Below are positions 25,701 to 33,212 of a stretch of DNA of 64,000 nt, piece by piece (position 1 is the first letter of the stretch; every line of letters starts with the position of its first letter). Below the pieces are notes generated by a model, which worked only from the letters and a program-made list of their open reading frames with translations, was not told where the DNA came from and searched no databases. Source of the DNA: an uncultured Bacteroidales bacterium (GTDB lineage Bacteria > Bacteroidota > Bacteroidia > Bacteroidales > UBA932). Location: NCBI GenBank assembly GCA_944326365.1, contig CALVDR010000009.1:1-64000 (forward strand). The letters run 5' to 3'. The translations under genes were made by a program, and so were the position numbers.

Positions 25701-25779
25701 CATCGCCACTCCTATCATGTACGATGTCACCATGGCAGTACAGAAAAGGAACGAGAAGAAACTCGCAGCGAAGAAATAA
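22729..25779 (+). CDS. secDF: Protein translocase subunit SecDF (fused)
   Basis: The 1016-residue protein joins SecD and SecF, as is normal in Bacteroidetes. SecD half: first membrane segment about 8-26, periplasmic P1 with NLGLDLKGGMNVMLQV, an Ala/Glu/Asp-rich insert (about 285-325), then the membrane block from ISFIIAFLLVLCYMVFFY with GMAVDANVIIYERIKEELR. SecF half begins near 700 (YTYVISSIVIIICIVSMF), shows YGVDFAGGRTFVVRF and then YAINDTVVIFDRIREYK. The D/R-containing proton-path segments in both halves are intact. The protein uses the proton motive force to help pull secreted chains out of SecYEG. A strong terminator follows at 25804. Confidence 0.97.
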   Translation: MQSKGAIRFVAILLVLACIWQLMFTVVTKIYENKAVKYADAAAEAFMASAAYEKIPDVDKAYVLDSIKKDQNRWYLDSISSQKVYFGYTFDDVREKEINLGLDLKGGMNVMLQVQLEDVVQALAENNTDPAYVKAFDTALERSKTSGTDFITLFQEAWEENANGQRLSNIFIGLDRKNKTENKKLESTDAEIISLIRTEAESAIANSFEVLRNRVDRFGVTQPNIQKVGNTGRILVELPGVKEPERVRKLLQGTASLEFWTTYETSEIFQYMNEANQLVAQINAEDSDETETPAAEPAASDSTDILAEELEAQAADAEFADYQKNNPLFAVLIPPVDQTGSVMRGATMGYAHFSDTAKVNKILNMPEVKALFPEDLIPMWSVKPFDNNQYELVAIKASLNGEAALRGERDQKFITDARVQYNGASPEVSMSMSAEAAKVWARLTRDNINRQIAIVLDNMVYSHPVVNTEITGGNSQISGNFTLEEAEDLVNVLKSGTLPAPAKIVQEQVVGPSLGAESINAGFISFIIAFLLVLCYMVFFYHGAGLIADAALLTNVVLLFGTLVSFSAVLTLPGIAGLVLTLGMAVDANVIIYERIKEELRSGKGLGKAVSDGYSNAYSAIIDGQITTILTGIVLFIFGSGPVQGFATTLIIGIVTSVFTSIFISRIIIDDRLAKGKNITFDNKLTRNFLQNTTINFLNKRKYTYVISSIVIIICIVSMFTKGFTYGVDFAGGRTFVVRFDQPVSVEEVRASLVKEFNGGVEAKQFGGESQMKITTQYLIEDKSTEADAAVEEKLFNAVKDFYAADMTLDFFTSTAENPNGIISSDKVDASIADDMKRDAIIAVVIALLVIFIYIAIRFKKWTWGLGGTLGLAHTAIIVVGFFSLFSGILPFSLDVDQTFIAAVLTIIGYAINDTVVIFDRIREYKTLHPKMPLEVNANQALNSTLSRTMNTSLTTLIVMIAIAIFGGEVIRGMAVALCVGIAVGTYASIFIATPIMYDVTMAVQKRNEKKLAAKK

Positions 25780-25803
25780 CCCTGATATCAGGATTATATA
25801 ATG

Positions 25804-25839
25804 ATTGCGCCGGAACCTGGATTCCGGCGCAATTTTTTT
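25804..25839 (+). terminator. Intrinsic terminator after secDF
   Basis: ATTGCGCCGGAA pairs perfectly with TTCCGGCGCAAT around a 6-base loop and is followed by a run of T residues. Confidence 0.92.
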
Positions 25840-25886
25840 GTGGAAAACTGGAAGGTCAGCGCCTGTCCTCTGAACGGAAAATTTAG

Positions 25887-25894
25887 TATCTTTG
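25887..25894 (+). promoter_or_regulatory. -7 box for dnaE
   Basis: TATCTTTG lies 29 bases before ATG 25924. This supports that start over the in-frame ATG at 25801, which lies within the secDF terminator. Confidence 0.7.
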
Positions 25895-25923
25895 CCGTTC
25901 ACACAAAAAAATCCAGCGGAAAA

Positions 25924-28900
25924 ATGTCATTCGTCCACCTTCACGTACATACCCAGTATTCGATCCTTGACGGTCTTTCATCCATAGAAAAACTGTTCCA
26001 GAGAGCGAAAGAGCTCGGAATGCCCGGACTGGCCATCACCGACCACGGAAACATGTACGGGGTGAAGGAGTTCTTCAAATATGCCGCAAAATACCCGGAG
26101 GTCAAGCCTATCGTGGGATGCGAGATATACGTCTCGAAATACGGCCATACCATCAAGGACAAGGACCACAGGGAATACTACCACCTGATACTGCTGGCCA
26201 AGAACTACAACGGGTACAAGAACCTGATGAAGATAGTCTCGACAGGTCACATAGAGGGGAAATATTACGACAAGCCGAGAGTCTCGCACGATGTGGTGGA
26301 AAAATATGCCGGTGACCTGATCTGCTGCTCCGCCTGTATAGCCGGTGAAATACCGAAAGCCATCATCGCCGGAGACATGGAAGCCGCTGAAAAAGCCATA
26401 GAATGGCACAGGAAAATCTTCGGGGATGACTACTATCTGGAAGTCCAGCTCCACAGGACGGAGGTGCCGGGGCTTTCACTTGAAGTATATGAACGGCAGT
26501 CCATCGCCAATGCCGGGATATTCGAACTGTCGGAAAAACTGGGCGTGAAGGTCGTGGCTACCAATGACGTGCATTTCGTAAACAAGGAAGACGGACCTGT
26601 CCATGACAGGCTTATATGTCTTACGACCAATGCTAACGTCGACGACCCGAAAAGGCTGCGCTATACCCAGCAGGAATACCTGAAAAGCGAGGAAGAGATG
26701 GCGGCCCTGTTCCCAGACCATCCGGAAGTCCTGTCGAACACCATGGAGGTGTTCAATAAGGTCGAAAGCTACAAGATAGACCGCGGACATGTCCTCCCCG
26801 TCTTCAAAATAGAAGAAAGTTTCCTCGCCGAAAAGGAAAAATATCTGGAAAAATACAAGGATGTCATAGATGTCGGCCGCACGAACAAGGACGGAAGCGA
26901 CCGCGGGGAAGCATTCACATACTCCGTGGCGTATCTCTGTGAACTCTGCTATCAGGGTGCGGAGAAAAGATACGGGACACTTGATCCCGAACAGGCGGAA
27001 AGAATCGATTTCGAGCTGAAAACCATCAGCAGGATGGGATTTCCGGACTATTTCCTCATAGTCCAGGACTTCATTGCTGCGGCACGTCGCCAGGGAATTT
27101 CCGTAGGACCGGGAAGAGGATCGGCGGCAGGATCGGCGGTAGCGTATTGCCTCGGCATCACGAACATCGACCCTATAAAATACCAGCTGCTGTTCGAGCG
27201 TTTCCTGAATCCTGACCGTATATCGATGCCTGATATAGACATAGACTTCGACGATGACGGCAGGTACAGGGTGTTCAAGTACGTGGAAGACACTTACGGA
27301 AAAGACCATGTGTCCCATGTGATCACATTCGGAACCATGGCTGCGAAGATGGCCATCAAGGATGTGGCCCGTATCAGCAACATGAGTATCGACGAGTCGA
27401 ACAGGCTGACCAAGATGATTCCCGACAAGCCTATCAAGGTGATGGAGGTGCAGGAAGTGCCGATGGAGGAAGACGAAGAACTGGCAAAGGGATTCACTCT
27501 GGTCGAAAAAGAGGTCGAGATTCCGGATCCTGACCACGAAGGACAGAAGAAAACGGTGGTGAAGAGGTTCAAGAAGGGCCCTATGGAGAAAGACTACAAG
27601 GTGACCCTGAAAAACTGCCTCAAATACATCGATGAGCTGAAAAACGAGTACGAAAACGGCTCTGCCCTGACCAGGGAGGTGCTGGACTACGCCCTGCGGC
27701 TGGAAGGCAGTATCCGCCAGACAGGAGTACATGCATGCGCCATGATCATCGGCCGCGGTGACCTGACGGACTATATCCCTATTTCCGTGGCCCCGGACAA
27801 GGCTACCGGACTGGACGTGTGGGTGTCGCAGTACGAGGGCAGTTTCATCGAGGAAGTAGGAATGCTGAAGATGGACTTTCTGGGGCTGAAGACCCTGTCC
27901 ATCATCAAGGAATGTCTGGAATCCGTGAAAAAGACGCACGGAATCGATGTGGATATCGACCACATCCCGATAGATGACGAGGAGACCTACAGGCTTTACG
28001 GACGCGGAGATACCACGAGCGTGTTCCAGTTCGAGTCCGCAGGTATGAAAGAATGGCTGCAGAAGCTCCAGCCTACCAGATTCGAGGACCTGATAGCCAT
28101 GAACGCACTGTACAGGCCGGGGCCTCTGGACTACATTCCGTCATTCGTAGCCAGGAAACAGGGTACCGAAAAGATAGAATACGACCTCCCGGAGATGGAA
28201 GAATATCTCCAGGACACATACGGTGTGACAGTATATCAGGAGCAGGTCATGCTTCTGTCTCAGAAACTGGCCGGATTTACAAAAGGCCAGGCGGACAAGC
28301 TGCGGAAAGCCATGGGAAAGAAACAGCTGGATGTTCTGGAGTCCCTGCATGACAAGTTCATCGACGGAGGAAAGGCGAACGGCCATCCTGAAAAGGTCCT
28401 GAACAAGATATGGAAGGACTGGAGAAAATTCGCCCAGTACGCCTTCAACAAGTCGCATGCGACATGCTATGCCTGGGTCAGCTACCAGACCGGCTACCTG
28501 AAAGCTCACTATCCTGCAGAATTCCAGGCTGCCAACCTCAGCAAGAATCTCTCCAACATGGACGAGATCAAGAAGATCATGGACGACTGCAAGAAGTCGC
28601 GCATAAAGGTCCTGAATCCGGACATAAACGAGAGCGGCGCCCGTTTCACGGTCAACAGGAACGGCGACATACGTTTCGGCCTCGGCGGTATCAAGGGATT
28701 CGGAGACAATATCGTGAAGGCACTGATAGATGACAGGGACCAGAACGGGCCGTATGCCGATATATGGGACTTCGCTGAAAGGCTCGCCGGAATGGTGAAC
28801 AAGAAAGCGTTCGAATCGCTCCTGTATTCCGGAGCCTTCGACAGTTTCGGTTTCCCGAGGAAACAATATACATTGCCTACCGCATCGGGAGACACATTCC

Positions 28901-29727
28901 TGGATGCCCTGGTCAAATACGCCGACCTATACAACAGGGACAGGATGAATTCCTCTGCATCCCTTTTCGGCGGTATGGAAGAATCCAAGCCGCAGCGGCC
29001 CGCAATGCCTGAAGAGCAGCCTGCGGATGATGACGGAGGACTGGAGATGCTCAAGCGTGAAAAGGACTTGGTCGGGATGTATCTTTCGGCACATCCGCTT
29101 GACAGATATGCATACGAGGTGGACAATTTCACGAACTGCAAGCTGGCCGACATTCCGGACCTGATAGCCAAGTGCGACAAGGAAAAGACCAGAACGAAAG
29201 TGAATCTCGCCGGCTATATCACGAATGTCCAGCAGCTCACCAGCAAGAACGGTTCACCATGGTCGAAGACAGTCATCGAAGATTTCAGCGGCAGCTACGA
29301 GTTCGCCCTGTTCGGAAAAGATCACGAGAGATTCCTACCGTATCTGACACAGCTCACTCCGATATACATCGAAGGTGAAATAGACGAGAAATACTATGTG
29401 AAGCCTGAAGACAGGAAAATCAAGGGCAATCCTCCTTATGTCCTGAAAATAAGGAATATCAGCCTGCTCGGCAATACCGCCAACTCCCTGCTGAAAGGCT
29501 TCGCCATCAAAATCTCGACCACCATGCTGAATTCCGGCTTCCGTGAGAAGCTCGTAAAGGTAGTGAAAGAGAACAGAGGTACGATACCTCTGTCAATGTA
29601 CCTTTACGATCCTACGACGAAGTACAATATCGAATTCATGTCGAAGAAATTCAGGGTGGCCGTCAGCAATCCTTTCGTCAACGACCTGCGCGACATGAAC
29701 ATCGAGTGCTCCGCCATCAGGAAATAA
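25924..29727 (+). CDS. dnaE: DNA polymerase III subunit alpha
   Basis: The 1267-residue protein begins at MSFVHLHVHTQYSILDG, the PHP domain start. The palm follows with PGRGSAAGSAVAYCLGI and the catalytic acidic motif MPDIDIDFDDDGRYRV; the third catalytic Asp is expected in the downstream palm segment. Fingers and the tandem HhH region follow (FNKSHATCYAWVSYQTGYLKAHYP), then the C-terminal OB domain (KVNLAGYITNVQQLTSKNGSPW). PHP His residues HLHVH are intact, as in DnaE enzymes that keep a metal site. It is the replicative polymerase catalytic subunit. The length is normal for the phylum. No beta or other polymerase subunit gene is nearby. Confidence 0.97.
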   Translation: MSFVHLHVHTQYSILDGLSSIEKLFQRAKELGMPGLAITDHGNMYGVKEFFKYAAKYPEVKPIVGCEIYVSKYGHTIKDKDHREYYHLILLAKNYNGYKNLMKIVSTGHIEGKYYDKPRVSHDVVEKYAGDLICCSACIAGEIPKAIIAGDMEAAEKAIEWHRKIFGDDYYLEVQLHRTEVPGLSLEVYERQSIANAGIFELSEKLGVKVVATNDVHFVNKEDGPVHDRLICLTTNANVDDPKRLRYTQQEYLKSEEEMAALFPDHPEVLSNTMEVFNKVESYKIDRGHVLPVFKIEESFLAEKEKYLEKYKDVIDVGRTNKDGSDRGEAFTYSVAYLCELCYQGAEKRYGTLDPEQAERIDFELKTISRMGFPDYFLIVQDFIAAARRQGISVGPGRGSAAGSAVAYCLGITNIDPIKYQLLFERFLNPDRISMPDIDIDFDDDGRYRVFKYVEDTYGKDHVSHVITFGTMAAKMAIKDVARISNMSIDESNRLTKMIPDKPIKVMEVQEVPMEEDEELAKGFTLVEKEVEIPDPDHEGQKKTVVKRFKKGPMEKDYKVTLKNCLKYIDELKNEYENGSALTREVLDYALRLEGSIRQTGVHACAMIIGRGDLTDYIPISVAPDKATGLDVWVSQYEGSFIEEVGMLKMDFLGLKTLSIIKECLESVKKTHGIDVDIDHIPIDDEETYRLYGRGDTTSVFQFESAGMKEWLQKLQPTRFEDLIAMNALYRPGPLDYIPSFVARKQGTEKIEYDLPEMEEYLQDTYGVTVYQEQVMLLSQKLAGFTKGQADKLRKAMGKKQLDVLESLHDKFIDGGKANGHPEKVLNKIWKDWRKFAQYAFNKSHATCYAWVSYQTGYLKAHYPAEFQAANLSKNLSNMDEIKKIMDDCKKSRIKVLNPDINESGARFTVNRNGDIRFGLGGIKGFGDNIVKALIDDRDQNGPYADIWDFAERLAGMVNKKAFESLLYSGAFDSFGFPRKQYTLPTASGDTFLDALVKYADLYNRDRMNSSASLFGGMEESKPQRPAMPEEQPADDDGGLEMLKREKDLVGMYLSAHPLDRYAYEVDNFTNCKLADIPDLIAKCDKEKTRTKVNLAGYITNVQQLTSKNGSPWSKTVIEDFSGSYEFALFGKDHERFLPYLTQLTPIYIEGEIDEKYYVKPEDRKIKGNPPYVLKIRNISLLGNTANSLLKGFAIKISTTMLNSGFREKLVKVVKENRGTIPLSMYLYDPTTKYNIEFMSKKFRVAVSNPFVNDLRDMNIECSAIRK

Positions 29728-29733
29728 TCACAG

Positions 29734-29820
29734 ACATTTTGCCGTTTCCGACAAAAACCGCTCAAAACATTTTGCCGTTTCCGACAAAAACCGCCCAAAA
29801 CATTTTGCCGTTTCCGACAA
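29734..29820 (+). repeat. Three tandem copies of a 33-bp repeat
   Basis: ACATTTTGCCGTTTCCGACA recurs at 29734, 29767 and 29800 with an exact period of 33; the third copy is cut short. The core TTTTGCCG...CGACAAAA is an imperfect palindrome. The array starts seven bases after the dnaE stop and ends about 36 bases before the ATPase start. No spacers of varying sequence are present, so it is not a CRISPR. An operator or iteron-like role for the following gene is possible. Confidence 0.85.
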
Positions 29821-29855
29821 AATCACTACTATTGCAAAGTATTTCAGATGATTAT

Positions 29856-31220
29856 ATGGAAGAACGGATTTTCAAACGCAAAATTTATGAGCGGATGCTC
29901 AAATGGAAACGGGAAAGCAACGGCCATACCGCCCTCCTGATAAAAGGAGCAAGACGTATCGGGAAATCCACCATTGCGGAAACTTTTGCCCGTCAGGAAT
30001 ATGAATCTTACATAATCATCGATTTTTCGATTGCCGGCGATGCTGTCAAAGAACTTTTTCTGCATATCTCGGATTTGAACTACTTTTTCCTGAGATTGCA
30101 GTCATTGACAGGAGTATCATTGCATGAACGCAAGTCAGTAATCATTTTTGACGAAGTCCAGCTTTATCCAGTCGCCCGTCAGGCCATCAAACATCTGGTA
30201 AAAGACCGCAGATACGACTATATTGAAACCGGTTCGCTCCTTTCAATCAAAAAAAATGTGAAAAACATAGTAATACCGAGCGAAGAGACACGGATTTCAA
30301 TGTATCCCATGGATTATGAAGAATTTCTATGGGCTACAGGGAAAACCGGTTCATACGAACTGATCAGATATTCATACGAAAATTTCAAGGCATTGGGAGA
30401 AGCGGTAAACCGTGAAATGATGAGGGAATTCCGCCTGTACATGCTCGTCGGAGGAATGCCGCAGGCAGTGAATGCCTATCTTGAATCAAACGATTTCTCG
30501 ACAGTCGACAGCGTAAAACGGAACATTCTCGAACTGTATATTGATGACTTTCGGAAAATAGATCCGTCCGGACGTATTTCCCGACTGTTTTCTTCGATAC
30601 CTGCAGAACTTTCCCGCAATGTCATGCGGTACAAAATCGGCAGCGTTATCGAAAATGCCACAGCGTCGAGACTCAGCGAACTGTTGATGGACATGGCCGA
30701 TTCCATGACTGTGAACTTTGCCTACCATGCAAACGATCCGAACGTAGGCTTCGCACTTCATGCCGACTACAATTGTTTCAAAATGTTCCTTGCCGATACC
30801 GGGCTGTTCGTGACGTTGGCTTTCATGGACAAGGATTATACTGAAAACGAGATATACAGAAAGCTCCTGTCCGACAAACTCGGGACCGATTTGGGCTATG
30901 TATATGAAAATGTCGTGGCGCAGATGCTGAAAAGTGCAGGCAATGAACTTTTCTACTATACTTTCAAGGAAACAGGTACTGTGCCACCCCGTGAGGATGG
31001 TCCGGTGCGCAGCTATGAAATCGATTTCCTGTTGTCCCGGAACAATAAAATCTGCCCTGTCGAAATAAAATCATCCGGATACAATTCCCATAAATCACTG
31101 GACAGATTCCATGAAAAGTATTCCGGCAGGATACTGCAACGCTATCTTGTCTACACAAAAGACCTCAAAAAGGACAAGGACATTCTTTGTATCCCTGCGT
31201 ATATGTCGGCAATGATCTGA
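29856..31220 (+). CDS. AAA family ATPase with C-terminal DUF4143 domain
   Basis: I start at MEERIFKRKIYERMLKWK, because the in-frame upstream extension only translates the 33-bp repeats. The 454-residue product has a Walker A motif (LLIKGARRIGKSTIAETFA), a Walker B (VIIFDEVQLYP) and the usual arginine-containing ETGSLLSI segment, then the DUF4143 domain with a PD-(D/E)XK-like core: YEIDFLLSRNNKICPVEIKSSGYN (Asp...Glu-x-Lys). This family is widely multiplied in Bacteroidetes. Functions proposed include toxin-like or mobile behaviour, but none is settled. The gene is more AT-rich and less C-biased than dnaE, which suggests later acquisition. Confidence 0.85.
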   Translation: MEERIFKRKIYERMLKWKRESNGHTALLIKGARRIGKSTIAETFARQEYESYIIIDFSIAGDAVKELFLHISDLNYFFLRLQSLTGVSLHERKSVIIFDEVQLYPVARQAIKHLVKDRRYDYIETGSLLSIKKNVKNIVIPSEETRISMYPMDYEEFLWATGKTGSYELIRYSYENFKALGEAVNREMMREFRLYMLVGGMPQAVNAYLESNDFSTVDSVKRNILELYIDDFRKIDPSGRISRLFSSIPAELSRNVMRYKIGSVIENATASRLSELLMDMADSMTVNFAYHANDPNVGFALHADYNCFKMFLADTGLFVTLAFMDKDYTENEIYRKLLSDKLGTDLGYVYENVVAQMLKSAGNELFYYTFKETGTVPPREDGPVRSYEIDFLLSRNNKICPVEIKSSGYNSHKSLDRFHEKYSGRILQRYLVYTKDLKKDKDILCIPAYMSAMI

Positions 31221-31227
31221 CGGCTGC

Positions 31228-32064
31228 TCAGAAGACAAGTACTGCTTCTACAGGATAATGGTCGGAAATGAACTTGCGCCCGGCGTAAGGTCCGGTGACG
31301 GTTTCAAAGCGCGTGCAGGAGCGGAAACCGGTATAGAAAATATGGTCTATGACCTCCGAGGCTTTGCCCCATCCGTGATACGTCGCCGATGAATCCGTAA
31401 TGGCCGCTATCTTTCTGGCATTCTTCATGGAATCCGTGACCGGAGACAGGGCCGGATGGGTATACTCTACGTTGAAATCGCCCACAAGCACTACAGGCAG
31501 ACCATCGGGATTCAGCTCCATGATCTTCGACATCATCAGGGAGGCGCTCTCCTTTCTGGCCACCTCACCCACATGATCAAGATGGGTGGCTATGAACAGG
31601 AACTTCTTTCCTGAAGCCTTGCTCTTCATGACAGCCCATGTGGAAGAACGCGGAAAGGCGGCATCCCAGCCTTTCGACGGCTTGTCCGGCGTCTCTGAAA
31701 GCCAGAATGTGCCCCATTTCACCAGGGAAACGGTCTTCTTGTTGTACAAGATGGCTACATGCTCTCCTTTTTTCTTCCCGTCATCACGGCCAACACCCAC
31801 GTAGTCATAGCCGCGGCAGTTATCTTCCATGAAAAGAAGCTGCGGGAGTACGGCTTCCTGGATTCCCACTACATCCGGTTTCCTGTCCTCTATCATCAGT
31901 ACGGAAGCAGGACAACGGAACTGCCAGGAATTCGTCCCGTCATCGGCCGTCCCCTGGCGGATATTGTACGACATCACCGTAAGTTCCGGCAGCTGAGCCG
32001 GTTTCGCGGCGCAGAACATCACCGGCAAGACGAGTGCCGTAATCAGAAAGAATTTGAGTCGCAT
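31228..32064 (-). CDS. Exported endonuclease/exonuclease/phosphatase-fold hydrolase
   Basis: The 278-residue product has a signal peptide (VMFCAAKPAQ) and the full EEP fold signature: VMSYNIRQG (Asn), GIQEAV (Glu), IATHLDHVG (His), LVGDFNVE (Asp/Asn), EVIDHIFY (Asp-His) and SDHYPVEAV (Asp-His). These residues bind Mg and cleave phosphodiester or phosphomonoester bonds. The substrate could be extracellular DNA, a phospholipid or an inositol phosphate; the sequence does not decide. A sequence close to a -7 box (TAAATTCG on the minus strand) lies about 30 bases upstream. It converges with the ATPase gene with a 7-base gap and no visible terminator. Confidence 0.88.
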   Translation of the reverse strand: MRLKFFLITALVLPVMFCAAKPAQLPELTVMSYNIRQGTADDGTNSWQFRCPASVLMIEDRKPDVVGIQEAVLPQLLFMEDNCRGYDYVGVGRDDGKKKGEHVAILYNKKTVSLVKWGTFWLSETPDKPSKGWDAAFPRSSTWAVMKSKASGKKFLFIATHLDHVGEVARKESASLMMSKIMELNPDGLPVVLVGDFNVEYTHPALSPVTDSMKNARKIAAITDSSATYHGWGKASEVIDHIFYTGFRSCTRFETVTGPYAGRKFISDHYPVEAVLVF

Positions 32065-32193
32065 AACAGAATTTTTAATCCCCGAATTTAGCTAAATTTT
32101 CCGATTATGAGATTTGCATTATGGATTTTTCATAATTATATTTACACGACAGTATCGGGATAATGATCCGATGTATTTTCAGACAAGAAGATT

Positions 32194-33201
32194 ATGGCAG
32201 AAGAGACTTTTTCACAGATCGGCAGGACAGAGGCCGTCAGACAGCTTTTTGAAGGAACAGGCTACAGCCCGGACGGGCATTGCACGCTGCGTGTGGCGAA
32301 AGGCACCGGCAGCGTGGTCAATTCCACCGTGATGATGACGGAAGGCATAGATTTCGATCTCACCTATTTCCCGCTCAAACATTTGGGATACAAGGCTGTA
32401 ATCATGGCGACAGGAGAAATATATGCAGCCATGGCGAAACCCCGTACATTGGCCGTCAGGCTCGGAATATCGTCGAAACTGGATTTCGCGAAGGTCAGGG
32501 AACTGTGGGAAGGAATGACGGCTGCCGCCAAAAGGCACGCATACGCAGGACTCTCCCTCGACCTCCTGCCGTCGGTCAATGGCCTCAACATCAGCATTTC
32601 AGCTATGGGAGAGCGCCTTCATCTGACTGAAACGCGAAGGATGCCGGCCAAAAGCATGGATCTGATCTGCGTGTCCGGGAATCTGGGTGCGGCATTTCTG
32701 GGCATGCAGATTCTGGAAATGGAGAAGCAGAAGTTCCTGAAAAAGAAGACTGACAGGTCCCAGCCGGACCTTTCGGACCACAAACTCCTCGTGGGTGAAT
32801 ATCTGAAACCTGAAATCAATCCTTCATATGTCTCGCAGCTGGAGGATGCCGAAATCATTCCTTCGTACGGATATTTCGTGAACCGGGGACTGGCCGATGC
32901 GGTAAAGAGACTCGTGCAGGACAGCGGACTTGGAGCCAAGATATACGTCGAGCGCATACCATTCGCCAGCGGGACCTTCGATCTGGGAAAACAATTCAAT
33001 ATAGACCCTATTTCCGCCGCCTTCAACGGCGGTGATGACTGCCGCCTGCTGTTCACCATTCCTATCGGCAAACATGACCTTTTCAGGCATGATTTCCAGA
33101 CATTCGACATCATCGGACATCTCGCAAAACCAGAAGTCGGAGCAGCCCTCGTCACCCCTGAAGGTGTGGAACTTCCCATCACCGCCCAGGGCTGGAAATA
33201 A
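32194..33201 (+). CDS. ThiL-like (AIR synthase/PurM fold) protein, likely catalytically degenerate
   Basis: The 335-residue protein aligns end to end with thiamine-monophosphate kinase: EGIDFDLTYFPLKHLGYKAV, NGLNISISAMGE, DLICVSGNLGAAFLGMQ, the KPEINPSYV segment, NGGDDCRLLF. Several key residues of ThiL are missing. The N-terminal GDDAA motif is absent. STD is STV (residues 44-46). GGDTT is replaced by SLDLL with only the Asp kept. DISDGL is replaced by FVNRGL. In ThiL these Asp residues bind Mg and ATP. A kinase role is therefore doubtful; a binding or regulatory role is possible. It is 11 bases upstream of the metallopeptidase-like pair and likely heads that operon. Confidence 0.7.
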   Translation: MAEETFSQIGRTEAVRQLFEGTGYSPDGHCTLRVAKGTGSVVNSTVMMTEGIDFDLTYFPLKHLGYKAVIMATGEIYAAMAKPRTLAVRLGISSKLDFAKVRELWEGMTAAAKRHAYAGLSLDLLPSVNGLNISISAMGERLHLTETRRMPAKSMDLICVSGNLGAAFLGMQILEMEKQKFLKKKTDRSQPDLSDHKLLVGEYLKPEINPSYVSQLEDAEIIPSYGYFVNRGLADAVKRLVQDSGLGAKIYVERIPFASGTFDLGKQFNIDPISAAFNGGDDCRLLFTIPIGKHDLFRHDFQTFDIIGHLAKPEVGAALVTPEGVELPITAQGWK

Positions 33202-33212
33202 GTTCTCCGGAA

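Noticed and set aside
26476..27963. Minus-strand open frame of about 495 codons opposite dnaE
   Set aside because: His/Phe/Val-rich antisense frame of dnaE without any recognisable fold.
29734..29820. Three short repeats that could suggest a small CRISPR
   Set aside because: The copies follow each other with an exact 33-bp period and no variable spacers, and no cas gene is near.
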